From positions 31,390,647 through 31,454,646 of the forward strand of contig JARJIL010000004.1 in NCBI GenBank assembly GCA_038502395.1: a DNA stretch of 64,000 nucleotides. The letters are read 5' to 3'. This document shows, piece by piece, positions 12,518-24,327 of this stretch. The notes beneath the pieces are model-generated. The model saw only the letters and a program-made list of their open reading frames with translations, did no database searches and was not told the DNA's origin. The stretch's first letter is position 1. Every line of letters begins with the position of its first letter. The stretch comes from Dittrichia graveolens. Taxonomy: Eukaryota; Streptophyta; Magnoliopsida; Asterales; Asteraceae. Both the position numbers and the translations under genes were made by a program.

Positions 12518-13746
12518 TCACTAACACCGGTGAAGGGCGCTTTAGTCATTTTGCCTAATAAACAAGAATCGCATACTTCGCTTGACCTGTGGTCAAACGA
12601 TTCCAAAATCCCATCCACTTGGAGTTTGGTGATACGTTTCTTGCTTATATGGCCAAGACGACTATGCCACAAAGACAACTTGTCCAATACACCTTTGGAC
12701 TTAGAATCAATGTTCATGATTGATTTATTACCATCCAAACACACACTTGTTTCATAAATCCCACGACATGGATAAGCTTTAAAGTAATGAACATCATTTC
12801 TCAAACAAGAGATAATTCCATTATTAAAACCAAAATCATATCCATCGTCATACAAAGCGTGAAAGGAAATAATGTTTCGTGCCACGCAGGGCGAAAAACA
12901 AACATTCAATAAGGTAATTGCAAGCCCTGAAGGAAAGGCGAGATCAACACTCCCAATCCGTTCCACGGGAACTACATCCTTGTTTCTCATGATCAGGTCA
13001 AGCTCTCTAGCACCCAGCGCCCTACTTCTTTTTAGCACCTGCACATTATTACAAATATGAGTGCCACAACCGGTATCAAGTACCCAGCCGTTAGAAGTAG
13101 CGGTATTGTTGAGTTCAATCATAAACGTACCTGAGTTACCCGCTCCATTCGGTTTTACCCGTTTGAGCTCCTCAAGGTACTTTGGGCAAGAACGCCGCCA
13201 ATGCCCCTTTTCCTTGCAGTGAAAGCACTCGGCTTCCGCAGGGTCCTCGGCCGGTGGAACCATCACGGCTTTCCCCTTGCCCTTCGGGTCCGGACTCAGG
13301 TTAGGTTTTGCAACCTTCCCCTTACCCTTTCCCTTAGAGGGGGGAGCGCCTTTTCTTTTGGTTCCGCCTCCCTGGATGGCTAGGACGGGTTTGGACGAGG
13401 AGGGCTTCTTGGACATGTCAGACTCGACGGTCTTTAACATTCCGTGAAGTTCCATTAGGGACTTGTCCATGCCATGGACATGATAGTTCCACACAAATTG
13501 TGAAAAGGAACTAGGAAGAGAACGGAGGATCACATCCACCGCCAACTCCCTCCCTAACGGGAATCCCAACCTCTCCAAGCGATCAACCAATGCTTTCATC
13601 TTAAGCACGTGAACGCTCACATTTCCGCCCTCCTGCATATGGCAATCGAAAAGGGACTTTAGGCACTCGAAGCGCTCTAGCTTAGCCTGCTGTTGGAACA
13701 TTTCCTTAAGCTGGTTAAGCATATCATATGCTCCTAAATGTTCCAT
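12388..13746 (-). pseudogene. Copia gag C-terminus, protease and pre-integrase zinc region
   Basis: A 452-residue frame begins in the UBN2-type gag domain. It has a lysine/glycine-rich linker and a CCHC zinc knuckle, CFHCKEKGHWRRSC, near residue 175. The protease motif WVLDTGCGTHICNN follows near residue 220, then the GAG-pre-integrase segment LWHSRLGHISKKRITKL with CDSCLLGKM. The last 40 or so residues are out of frame after a frameshift near 12515. The ATG at 13746 is internal: a TAA at 13753-13755 separates this frame from the gag N-terminus in the same phase. Confidence 0.92.
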
Positions 13747-13752
13747 TTGCTT

Positions 13753-14031
13753 TTAAAGCTCAGGAATCATTGACGAGAGCATAATGCAAGCCACTTCGTT
13801 CGTTTCCTTGACACGCTTGTCATACGCGTCTCGGACCGCCCTAGTCGCATTAGCCGCAGGTGCCTCCGGCAAAGGCTCCTCGATGGCCCACATCTTTTGT
13901 TCATACCTAAGGGCTATCCTTAGTTGCATGAACCAATCCATGAAGTTTTGGCCATCGAGTTTGTCCTTTTCGAGGAACAACTTTAGGGAAATGGAGTTCG
14001 ATGAAGATGTAGAAGCGTTGTTGGATGCCAT
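13753..14031 (-). pseudogene. Copia gag N-terminus, cut by one in-frame stop
   Basis: The 92-residue frame starts MASNNASTSSSNSISLKLF and contains LDGQNFMDWFMQLRIAL, typical of the N-terminal part of copia gag. It ends at TAA (13753-13755), and the same phase continues into the 452-residue frame two codons later. A CAA or CAG to TAA change would explain the break. The start is the natural gag start, after a leader of about 1.8 kb. Confidence 0.9.
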
Positions 14032-15806
14032 CTACAAAATTTAGAGTACCAATTTTAGTTGTAAATCCTTGTAGAAATAATTACCCAATAGTTATAAAAC
14101 TTAACTATTTGAACAAGGCTAAGAACCATATTTCACTCTATCTCATGACGGGTTTACCGCGGATCATGAAATAAGTTATTTAGGCCGGTAGACAAATTAC
14201 CAATTGCAACCATTGCAACTCTTAGATCCTTGCGGGATCCTTTCGACATCAAATGTCTAAGGCATGTTTGATCCCTTCATACACCAATCCTTTTATTATT
14301 TCTTAAATGACTCGGCTAGAGATCGACATCATTTAAGCAACATAAAAGAACTTGTAAGTCGCCCGTCAAGACACACGTTGGTACCCTAGCCCAATCATTG
14401 GTTCGTGCTTAAGCTCGACTACCAATATTGCGGGTTGCCACACTCACCTTCCACACAACTCCACAAGGCATGACTCGTGCTAATGCTCGACAATCATCCA
14501 AGTTTCGTTAGATTTGGGTGGTGTCGTCTTACGGGTGCCGCGTGACTTACTTTTCGAAAAACGGGTTTTTGTTTTTCCGGTTAAAATAATATTTTAACAA
14601 CTTTTGACGAATTAGCAATTTAAGTGACAAAAACTCCTTTTTATTTACCAATTAATATAAACACTTTTATATTAATATTTTCCAATTCTTATGCGCGTAG
14701 AAATATAAACTCATTTATAAATCTCTTTTGTTTTATATATTTTCAAAAAATTCTCTAGCATGCAAATCCTAAAGAATTCAAATATAAAACAACCACGCAT
14801 AAATATAGATAAATTAAGACTCGGTAACATGCCCAAATCCTAAGTGTTTTCCCCGTGAGCCAAAACGGGGAAAACATAGTCAATCTAGGGACAGCACCAA
14901 TGGATGCTCCGTCACGATCTCCACTCCGGCGAATCTCCCGGACTTGGTTCGTCAAGACGCCAACACCGTGTCTCCCGGTCGGTTTTGATGCAATATTACA
15001 TATGTGAAATAATCTAAGTACGAGTACATAATAATAAGAAAACGACATGCAAGTCGTGATCCTAATAATCTATTACGAGTACAAAGATTTAAATAAACGA
15101 CATGCAAGTCGCACCAAATATAAATATTACAACATTACGGCACGCAGGCCAAAACCAAAACCAACCACAAACAACACAAAGGGCTATGGGCAAATCAAGT
15201 TACCGGGCTATCTCAACAAACACAACCAAACGAAAGCAATGGTGTGCCACAAAACCATGTCCAACAAAGATATATATATTTTGATCAAGATTGCAAAAAC
15301 ACTTAAGGCACAACAAGCAATCCTTGTACATATGCATTAACAATTTTAATACACCTTTAAAATTGCATATTCATATATACACCTAAAGATATATGTTTTT
15401 GTGAACTTCATGCCAAGTCACACAAAACATATAAAATTAGGAATCAAAATATAGTGGGGATCAACAGAATCAAGACTAGTCTAAAACCCGGATTTTAATA
15501 TATTTAAACATATTGTTTCAAAAACTAATCCTGACCAAAAAAACCATTAGGCACGGGCGTACCTCAGAGGGTACGGGCGTGCCTGCCATTTTGTCAGTGT
15601 ACAGTTTAAACAATTTTAAACAATTTTAAACAGTTTACGAATTCTGCCGGCACGGCCCGTACCCCCACTGCTACGCTCGTGCCCCGGCCGCCAGCACGGC
15701 CCGTACCCCTAGAGGTACGACCGTGCCCGGTCACCAGAAAACCTTTTTTGACAGAAAACTCAGAAAATCCGGTTTAACTCCAAAAGTGCAAAGCCATGTT
15801 AGAGAT
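14032..15806 (-). other. Copia 5' leader between primer-binding site and gag
   Basis: About 1.77 kb with no supported frame. It contains a palindrome-rich stretch at 15548-15742 with repeated GGCACGGGCGTACC and GGCACGGCCCGTACC words. These are close to, but distinct from, the palindromes of the LTRs. Its position near the primer-binding site is where retroelement packaging and dimerisation signals normally lie, but that role is inference. Confidence 0.7.
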
Positions 15807-15819
15807 GGCTCTAATACCA
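15807..15819 (-). promoter_or_regulatory. Copia primer-binding site (initiator tRNA-Met type)
   Basis: The minus strand reads TGGTATTAGAGCC directly inside the 5' LTR. It matches the plant initiator-tRNA-Met complement TGGTATCAGAGC with one C-to-T difference. Confidence 0.9.
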
Positions 15820-15820
15820 C

Positions 15821-16728
15821 TGTTGGGTTTTCGTGGTCTAAAATCGCAACGGAAGCAAAACGAGTAGAAAATAATTTCAAAATTTGACCACGAATACGCC
15901 CACCAGATGGACCAAAACTCTAGACATGACTAAGCAACAAAATAAAACATACAAAGATATAGAGTTATACCCTTGATGCTTTCTTCTTTGTATTCGCAAG
16001 TTTGGAGTTTAGAAACCTCGTGTACTAACGTGTACACCTCTATTGAAATCCACACCAAGTCTTGATCTTTTCCCACTTGCTAGAGTGTTAGGTACGCCAA
16101 CCTAAACACCACAAAGATGTCTACACAATAGAACCAAAGCCTTGGAACTACTTTGTGTGTTTGAGAGAGAGAAGTGTGCAATGTATGTATTTTTCTTTCA
16201 AGAGCTTGTAACACCACAAAGGAATCAAGCACCACCTTTTATAGACTCTTCAAAAGAGAATAAAAAGTGAATGCATTGATCATCCATCAATAATCAATAA
16301 AACACAATAATCTCCTTCATAAACAACTTTGAAAGCTGTTTAAGAAGACTGTAACTGCACGGGGCACGGCCGTGCCTCACAAGGCACGGGCGTACCAGCC
16401 CAAAAGGCCACGCCCAAGTCACGCCCGACTTGGGCTCGTGCCTGTCCACTGGGCAAAGGGCACGGGTGTGCCTCAGAGAGGCACGGGCGTACCTAGCCAC
16501 AGGCCATGCCCAAGTCACGCCCGACTTGGGCTCGTGCCTGCCCGTAGGGCACGGCCGCACTTCATAGAGGCACGGGCGTGCCTCGGCCCACTAGAACCAG
16601 TTTCTGGTTTTCTCTCTCATTAGACCATCCGTGATACCGGAATCGATACTTGGCGTGTGACCCAATAGGCCCTTGCTTCATCAGCCATGACACCGACTCG
16701 TGTGTGTGTCAGTGGGCATAATCCAACA
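15821..16728 (-). repeat. 5' LTR of the nested copia element (908 bp)
   Basis: Same termini as the 3' LTR. It is 95 bp longer because a unit beginning GCCCAAGTCACGCCCG is present at both 16412 and 16508 (period 96 bp), while the 3' LTR has it once. Both LTRs are identical at insertion, so the difference arose afterwards. Palindromic GGCACGG/CCGTGCC words occur at 16358-16585. Confidence 0.95.
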
Positions 16729-16733
16729 ATACT

Positions 16734-17376
16734 GCTGCATCTACTCGTTTCTATAACATCACCTCCAGTTTCTCTGACACTTACTCAACCACCCGGTGGC
16801 TTATACAAGGGATGTTCATCTGTAGGGCTTTACCCATCTCTGTAGCTACTATGTCTCTTAGTGTGCCATTCTCATACTCTTGCAATTCCTCTGTATCTGA
16901 ATTCTATCTAGTAAAATTACCCGTAGGTCTAGCGGTTGGAATAAGAATTGCATTCTAAATCATACCTGTCTCTAGCTTCTCGAGGCCTACTTGCCTCAGA
17001 CTACTGTGTCTAACATACTCTAGCTTTTTCTACATCAAAAATGTACTGAACTTGCTATACAAACATGCTATCACACATAATCCACAAGGTTCATCATCAT
17101 CTTGCCAAGCTTCAGTATGTACCATGTGTTTATAACAATATGGGCCCTATAATATTATGAACACATTATACCTTACTTATGCTTAACTTAACCAATCAGG
17201 TTCCCGCTTCATAAAACAATACTGAACACTTATTCACATAACTATGCTGCTCACGCATATACAAGATATCTCATGCTCACCAAGGTTTACTACCCCAGGG
17301 ATAGCTCCACTTAATCTCAAAACCATGGTTTAAGTCCAGACATCACACTCATGCGTGTCCGAATCCCTTAAACCTC
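16734..17376 (-). other. Gypsy internal region resumed after the copia insertion (gag/leader side)
   Basis: This continues the gypsy element interrupted at 8281. It has no reading frame of note. It lies between the copia target duplication and the gypsy primer-binding site, so it should be the gypsy leader and gag N-terminal side, now decayed. Confidence 0.6.
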
Positions 17377-17389
17377 GGCTCTGATACCA
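17377..17389 (-). promoter_or_regulatory. Gypsy primer-binding site (initiator tRNA-Met type)
   Basis: The minus strand reads TGGTATCAGAGCC, a perfect match to the plant tRNA-iMet complement. It lies three bases inside the LTR terminus at 17393. It fixes the minus orientation and the 5' end of the gypsy element. Confidence 0.92.
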
Positions 17390-17392
17390 AGT

Positions 17393-17743
17393 TGTAACAC
17401 CACTTTTTAGTTTTTAACTTAAAAACATTATCTTATAAATTAGCACCAAGAATATCAGAGTTTCATAAAAATATTGTTCCTAAGTATACACGTGCTAACA
17501 TTTACAAAAGTAGTGTCAAACTTTGCTTCTTGAAAACCAGGAGTTATCCGGCTGAACATCATACTCAGACCTCACCTTGCTGGAATTACCACCTGCAAAC
17601 AAATAAAACTGAAACATAAGCTAACGCTTAGTGAGCATACTAACTGAACATAAATAAACCTAAACAGAAGTAAAGTCTTCCCAGATGTCGTGCATCCAAG
17701 CAGTAGCACCTGCAACCTGCATAAACTGTTACAGTTCTTGGTA
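17393..17743 (-). repeat. Truncated 5' LTR of gypsy element
   Basis: Matches 3050-3384 with a few substitutions and a small insertion, then stops at GTTCTTGGTA (17734-17743), where the sequence switches to copia. About 1.15 kb of the LTR is missing. Confidence 0.9.
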
Positions 17744-18001
17744 GTATTTCCATATATTATTGATCAAACATCTCAAGAAGTGGAGCTCTACATTCAAGGG
17801 GAGCTTATGTGAAGGGGAGCTTATGTCAAAGGGGAGTCTCCTTTTTGTTAAGACAAAAAAGGGGGAGAAGATAGAAGAGTATATAGAAGATACAAGAATA
17901 TATACATATATATGTATATATGCACATGTTAACATGTTAAAGTTATATATACAATTCTTATACAAGTTATAAATTTTTGTCTTTAACAAAAAGGGGGAGA
18001 T
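17744..18001 (+). mobile_element. Orphan 3' tail of a SIRE-like copia element
   Basis: Matches 24087-24327, the final internal segment and polypurine tract (AAAAAGGGGGAGA) of the copia element to the right. It contains a 17-bp tandem duplication (GGGAGCTTATGT words) that the right copy lacks. Because it precedes an LTR rather than following a pol region, the unit order is tail-LTR-internal-tail-LTR, the remains of two elements sharing one LTR. Confidence 0.9.
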
Positions 18002-19289
18002 TGTTGGGAAAAATAGGCTTATAAATATATCCTCTTTTGTTGACACAAAAATTTACAACTTGTTTATATAATTGTATGTATTAACATTAACATATGTGCA
18101 CATATACATAAATATATTCAATCAAATATATTCTCATCTATAATCTACAAAACAAGCTTCATCAAATGGCCAAGCTCCAATCGTCAAGATCCGAGTTCAA
18201 GTAGAAGCCGATGTCGAAGATTCCTACAAACAAACGTTTGAAGTTTATAAGCTTACAAAATAAATTATCAAATGAGTTTAAGTTTTTATAAAATAATTTT
18301 TATAAAAACTTTTATAAAAATTGAGAATTTTTTTATAAAATCACAAGCTTGGTAGTCAAAGCAAATGAATTCCTATTTTGGCAAATACTAAACAATAAAA
18401 TCTTCTATTAAAATAAGCCAAAACCATATTTAGCAAAATGAATCTCTCAAAGAGGTAAACTTCCAACATGCTTTGTGCATTTGATTTCCAAACTACCATT
18501 TTCATGATTAAATTCAAACTTAAGAAGTATGACACTAACCCAACTTTTCTAAAGCTTCTTTTCAGTGCATTTTTATGGTAAAAATGGGTTGTGCGTGGTT
18601 TTGGTAAAATGCCAACTTCTATATTCACAAGGCTCAAAAAGTTCCAGCATGTTGACGGTTGATGCCACGGTCGACCATGGATCGACCGTGGACAGTCTAG
18701 ACACTTTTTGAGCTTGCACCTTTTTCCTTATTTAAGGCAACTCAAGTCTTGTTTTTTACCAACCTCTTGCCATCTGAAAAAAACAAAGAATACATAAAAA
18801 TCTTGTGAGCTCATATTCCTTGATAAACCAAGATCAAGAATCAAGCAAGAGTGAAAGCATTCAAGTTCAATTATTTCATTACTTTCATACATATTTGTAA
18901 TAGTGTGAGGATCATCTCTAGCCTATAAAATTAGAGAGAAGTGAGGATCAACTCTAGCCTTTCAAATTAGAGTGAAGTGAGGTTTATCTTAGCCTTGTTT
19001 TCAAGAGTGAAGTGTAATTCTTGTAAGCTAAAAAGAGAAGTTGTAAAAGGTTTATCTCTACCTTCAAAGGGAGAAGTTAGTGGAGCAACTCTTGGTGGGT
19101 GAGGCCAAGGAGTGGATGTAGAGCAAGGTTGTTAACCCTTGCTTGAACCACTATAAATCATTGTGTCCTAGCTACTTCATTGGTGATATCTTTCTTCCTT
19201 AAACTCTTTATTTACTTGCAAATATTGTTAAAAATTTCAAAAATTAGGCATATAACCTATTCACCCCCCCCCCCCTCTAGGTTCTAACA
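18002..19289 (+). repeat. 5' LTR of SIRE-like element (1288 bp)
   Basis: Bounded by the orphan polypurine tract on the left and the primer-binding site on the right. It differs from the 3' LTR by an AT-rich indel near 18300, by the form of the CGGTCGACC palindrome (18665-18691), and by a run of 12 C at about 19264-19275 where the 3' LTR has only short C runs. Confidence 0.92.
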
Positions 19290-19291
19290 AT

Positions 19292-19303
19292 TGGTATCAG
19301 AGC
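19292..19303 (+). promoter_or_regulatory. Primer-binding site of SIRE-like element
   Basis: TGGTATCAGAGC, a perfect match to the tRNA-iMet complement, two bases after the LTR end. Confidence 0.95.
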
Positions 19304-19380
19304 AAGTTGCTCTAGATAATTTTTGAAAAGTTGTTTGAATCTTCTAAAAATATTTTTCAAAAATTTTTGAGTTGATAAAA

Positions 19381-20947
19381 TGGGACAAAATTATGTAGAG
19401 GAGAATTCTATGGTTAGACCTCCACTTCTTGAAGAAGAAGACTTTTGCTATTGGAAGCAAAGATTCATGACTTATGTAAAAGCCAAAGATATTGACCTTT
19501 GGGAGATTATTGAAGAAGGAGATCATGTTCCAAAAACCTTTGATTCTAAGCAAAATGCTTATGTTCAACTCCTAAAGAAAAATGGAATCAAGAGGATAAG
19601 AAAATGATTTCAAAAAATTTTCAAGAAAAACTTTTTCTATACAATGCTTTACCTTGAAAAAAGTTTGAAAGAGTTTTCATGTGTGAAAGTGCAAATGCCA
19701 TTTGGAAATCTCTTGTTACCACACATCAAGGAAATGCCCAAGTTCTAGATAACAAAACTGAATTACTTGTTCAACAATATGAACAATTTCAAATATTTGA
19801 TGATATGAAAATTGATGATGCTTTTACAAGGTTTGATACTATTGTTACTAGTCTCAAGGCACTTGGGACTACTTACACTAACAAAAAGATTGTAAGAAAG
19901 TTTCTTAGGGCTCTTTCACCAAAATGGAGAGCAAAAGTGACAGCTATTGAGGAGTCAAAGGATTTGAACATACTACAAATGGATGAGCTAATAGGAAATC
20001 TCAAGGTGTATGAAGTAATCATGCAAAAAGATGATGAGATTGCCAAGCTAAAGAAAGAAAAGAGCAAGTCCATTGCACTTAAAGCTAAACATGTCAAAGA
20101 ATCCTCAAGTGATGAAGAAGAGGAAACAAAAGAAGAAAAATGTCTCATGGCTTTTGAGACAAGTGAGGTACATTACGATTCTAGCTACTATAGCGATAAT
20201 GATGACCATCAATATGATCAATTATGTGATTTTAGCTCTAAAATACTTCCTAAAAATGAGGAGTTAAAAAATGAGAACAAGAGCTTGAAAAAGGAAAATG
20301 TCAAGTTAAGAAATGAAAATGATGACTTGAACTTGAAAATAAAAGATCTAGAAAGTAAAATTGCTTCTCATATATCTCCAAGCTTGAAAGATTTTGAAAG
20401 TAAGCTAAAGACAAATTTTGACACAACCACCTTGTCAAAATTTGAAGATAGTTCAACCAAGTTAGATGAGATGTTAAAGATTCAAAAATCATCAAAAGAT
20501 AAGGGTGGTCTTGGGTTCTCAAGTTACTCAAACAACATGCCAACTAGTCACTTAACACCTATCAAATTTGTGAAAGAAAAAGGGGAAGAAAAAATCCAGG
20601 AGCCTCACGGTCGACCCACGGTATCGACCGTGCATCGACCGTCGGCTCACTGGAATTTTCCAAAAGTTCAAAATTGCAACATTGTTTCTAGTTCTTCCAC
20701 TTGTATGCCAAAGGTTGCAAGTAATGAATTAATGAGAAAATTGTATACTCCAACTACAAGGCATGGACTTGGATTCAAGAAACCTAAATCAAATACATTT
20801 CAAAAATCAAGACATTCTCTTAAACTTATTAACTCTATGAACACATGGTATCATAAAGGGTTCAAGATTACACAAAGGTGGATTAGAATAGGATTTTTTT
20901 ATACTAACCATCCTGGACCCATGAAACATTGGGTACCAAAAGCTTGA
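19381..20947 (+). pseudogene. SIRE-like gag, two frames, no zinc knuckle visible
   Basis: The first frame (19381-19607, MGQNYVEENSMVRPPLL) is the gag N-terminus with the EEEDFCYWKQRFMTYVKA signature. A frameshift and a stop near 19650 lead into a 422-residue frame (19679-20947). This covers the UBN2 domain (ANAIWKSLVTTHQG, FDTIVTSLKALG, KFLRALSPKW), an acidic stretch, and a long coiled coil (KNEELKNENKSLKKENVKL). I see no CCHC zinc knuckle. In the corresponding region the frame passes through a palindrome module (20606-20645) translated as HGRPTVSTVHRPSAHW. The end, MKHWVPKA, is the normal gag to protease junction wording. Confidence 0.88.
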
Positions 20948-20989
20948 ATGAAAATTACACAAGTGTAGGGGTGCAACAAAAATGAGATT

Positions 20990-21905
20990 ATGTCTCATTA
21001 ATGGATTCTTGATAGTGGTTGCTCAAAACACATGAACGGTAATAGAGAACTCTTCACTTCATACAAGGAGTACGATGGAGGACATGTGGTGTTTGGAAGT
21101 AACCTAAGAAGAAAGGTAGTTGGTAAAGGTAACACTCTTCATGACAATATCAAATTCTTGAATGTTGAGCATGTTAATGGTTTAGCTTACAACTTAATAA
21201 GTATTGGTTAACTATGTGATAAAGATCTAAATGTTAAATTCTCTAAACATGAAAGCTTGATATGCAAAGATGATAAAGTTTTAGTAAAAGATGTTTGGAG
21301 AAATGGACACTATACACGTAGACTTGGTGATAATCCTAACACACAAGTACGTCTTACATCTATAATTGATAATTCAACATTGTGGCATAAAAGACTAGGA
21401 CATGCTAACATGAGATTGTTACAAAAATGACTAGTAATGAGCTTGTTAAAGACTTCCCAAATGTAAAATTTGATAATCACTTTTTTTTTTGTGATACATG
21501 AAAGATAGGAAAACAAGTGCACTCATCTCATAAATCTAAAATGTTATAACTACTAAGAGATGTCTTGAACTATTGCATATGGATCTCTTTGAACCTTCAT
21601 CAATTCAAAGTTATGGGGGAAACTTCTACACACTAGTTGTTGTAGATGACTTTTCTAGATATACATGGACATTATTTTTGAAAACAAAAATTGAAGCTTT
21701 TGACAAATTCAAAAATATTGGCAAGAAAATTCAAAACCAATTGGGTTGAATGATTATCTCAATTCATACTAACCATGAAAGAGAAATTGTTAATAAAGCG
21801 TAATTTGGAGCATTTTGTGATAAACATGGTGTTCCTCATAACTTTTCGGCTCCTCACACTCCCCAATCTAATGAGGTTGTTGAAAGGAAAAATAGGACTT
21901 TACAA
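20990..21905 (+). pseudogene. SIRE-like protease and integrase remnants
   Basis: The protease motif WILDSGCSKHMNGN is at about 21003-21044. The pre-integrase zinc segment LWHKRLGHANM is near 21380. The integrase core reads YTLVVVDDFSRYTW near 21630 and SAPHTPQSNEVVERKNRTLQ near 21850, so the catalytic Asp and Glu regions are recognisable. Several stops break the frame. After about 21905 the sequence jumps to the RT region, so the integrase C-terminal part is deleted. Confidence 0.85.
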
Positions 21906-21939
21906 GCTTTGATTAGACCAATGTTGAGTAAAACACCAT

Positions 21940-22906
21940 ATGAAATCATCAAAGGTAGAAAACCACCCAATAACTCAAGTGATAGGAAATCTAAATCAAA
22001 GACTCACTAGATCCCAAGCCCAAAACCTTAATACCTTTTTTGCCTTTGTGTCACACATAGAACCCAAGCATATTAAAAAGGCAATTAAGGATGAAAATTG
22101 GGCAATGGCAATACAAGAAGAGTTAAATCAATTCATTAGAAGCCAAGTTTGGGACTTAGTACCTTTACCTAGTGGTCACACAATAATTGGAACTAAAGGA
22201 GTATTTAGAATCAAAGCTAGACTAGTAGCATGATGATATAATCAACAAGAAGGGATAGACTTTGATGAATCCTTTGCTCCGTTTACTAGATTTGAATCCA
22301 TTTAATGTCTACTTGCTTATGGTTGTGCTCAAAATTTTAAATTATATCAAATGGATGTCAAAAGTGCTTTTATAAATGACTTTATAAATGAGGAAGTCTA
22401 TGTATGTCAACCTCCCGGTTTTGAAGACCCCATCATATGTATATAATCTTAGAAAAGCATTGTATGGCCTTAAACAAGCACCTAAAGCATGGTATGATAA
22501 ATTAAAATCATTCTTGTTGAAAAATGAATATAGTATAGGTCAAGTTGATAATACATTGTTCACAAAGAAAAAGACAAATGACTTCTTGCTTGTGCAAATT
22601 TATGTGGATGATATCATATTTGGGTCAACAAGTCAAGATTTGTGTGATGAGTTTTCAAATCTTATACATAATGAAATTGAAATGAGAATGATGGATGAGT
22701 TGAATTACTTTTTTGGTCTTCAAATATGAAGATGGTACATTCAAATTAGGCATCATTTCCTACGTAACAATATGCAAAAAGGAAATATAAATTTAGAAAA
22801 GGTTGCTTCATGTGAAAATATTGCCGACATATTCACTAAACCGCTAAAAATTGAAATGTATGATACATTACGACTTGGTTTAGGAATGATAGAACATGTT
22901 CCTTAA
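21940..22906 (+). pseudogene. SIRE-like reverse transcriptase and RNase H tail, deleted and broken
   Basis: The frame at 21940-22233 includes AIKDENWAMAIQEELNQF and VWDLVPLPSGHTIIGTK, the start of the copia RT. A short internal deletion removes residues before KARLVA. The frame at 22388-22729 includes LRKALYGLKQAPKAWYDKL and the active-site IYVDDIIFGSTSQ. After LNYFFGLQI the sequence skips almost all of RNase H and resumes at its very end (ADIFTKPLKIEMYDTLRLGL, about 22822-22880). The protein cannot be functional. Confidence 0.9.
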
Positions 22907-24313
22907 AAATAACACCTAAATGCATGAAAATGGTCAAAATATACATTCCAGAAGCACCACGGTCGACTCACGGTCGATACCGTGGATCGACCGTCAGATC
23001 ACTGCCTAAATTCATAAACTAAGCAAAAAGGCACGGTCGATATCACGGTCGACCGTGGATCGACTGTTGTGGGCCTGACGGATTTTTGACCCTAATTTGC
23101 CTTTTCTCTCTCTTTCCTCTCCATTGCATCTCATCTCATCTTCCCCCACAAACCCTAGCCGCCATTTTCAACATTTAACTTTCAAAAAGCTTGAAAATCA
23201 TCACAAAAAAAATACTTTACCTTACGGTTGAAGTTGCGGTCAAAGGCTCGGTTGGATTCACGGTTGAAGATTCTTCGTCTCGTGATTTCTTATCTTCACA
23301 AATTTCTTGTTAAAGGTATACTTTTATCTCTTCCTCCTTTTCTTAGAACTCTCTTTGTGCACCAAAGAATCATGTAATCAATAGGATTTGGGAGATTTCT
23401 AAGAACAAAGTATATTTAGGTTGAAAATGATGTTTTTCTTTGTGTAAAAGAAAAATAATAGATGATAATGATGTTGGTTAAGTATGATAAGTATATAAAT
23501 ATCATGTCACAAAGGACAAAAAGTCAAATTTCAAACAGCTCATCTACGGTTGATACACGGTCGACCGTAGCATCGACCGTCGTGCACATGAAAATTCCAG
23601 GCAATCCACGGTCGATACCGTGCATCGACCGTCAGCCCACTGGAAATTTTTGAGATTTTCAATTTTTATTTTTTGACTTTTAATGCCCAAACTCAATCTA
23701 TTCATGCTTAATATATCTTAACTAACATTAGCTATCACACGATTAATAAAAGTTTCAAATCATTCTCTACTTTAGGACACATACACATTATGAACATATT
23801 GTCAAGGAGTTTGTTATATTCTTGAACACACTCTCAAATATGTTGAAGTATATTACCTCTTGTCATGCTTTTACAAAGCAAAGGTCTTTTACAAATCTAG
23901 TGTCATGACAAGATAAATTGTGGTGATTCAAGGGGAAGTAGTTATGGTGATTGTTTGTTGATATGATATTTGCTACTATTTGCTATGATTCTTATGCCAT
24001 GAATTATGTTACTTGAACTTTGGCTTGTAATAAATGCATATTTAGAATATAGTTTATACTCACATCTCTTTGGCAAGTTCTTGGTAGTATTTCCATATAT
24101 TATAGATCAAACATCTCAAGAAGTGGAGCTCTACGTTCAAGGGGAGCTTATATCAAGGGGGAGTCTCCTTTTGTTAAGACAAAAAAGGGGGAGAAGATAG
24201 AAGAGTATATAGAAGATACAAGAATATATACATATATATGTATATATGCACATGTTAACATGTTAAAGTTATATATACAATTCTTATACAAGTTATAAAT
24301 TTTTGTCTTTAAC
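22907..24313 (+). other. Long 3' non-coding region of SIRE-like element
   Basis: About 1.4 kb between the pol remnant and the polypurine tract. It holds four clusters of CGGTCGACCG-type palindromes (22957-22995, 23032-23066, 23545-23584, 23606-23634). SIRE-type elements often carry an envelope-like frame here, but none is recognisable. The segment 23090-23330 resembles a plant 5' leader in composition (CT-rich, then CAAACCCTAGCCGCC), which may be captured host sequence or chance. Confidence 0.7.
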
Positions 24314-24327
24314 AAAAAGGGGGAGAT

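Larger units (their letters stand above)
8286..16728 (-). mobile_element. Complete Ty1-copia retrotransposon, inactive, nested in gypsy
   Basis: The element has TGTTGG...CCAACA termini at both LTRs and a perfect 5-bp target duplication, ATACT (8281-8285 and 16729-16733). Total length is 8443 bp on the minus strand. Domain order gag, protease, integrase, reverse transcriptase, RNase H is that of copia elements. Internal stops and a frameshift make it non-functional. The two LTRs differ by roughly 20 substitutions or small indels by hand count over about 810 aligned bases, plus one 96-bp unit, so the insertion is fairly young on the genome scale and clearly younger than the gypsy element it interrupts. 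Confidence 0.95.

Noticed and set aside
16294..16623. Frames on both strands in the copia 5' LTR
   Set aside because: Created by the GC-rich palindrome units; absent as intact frames from the other LTR.
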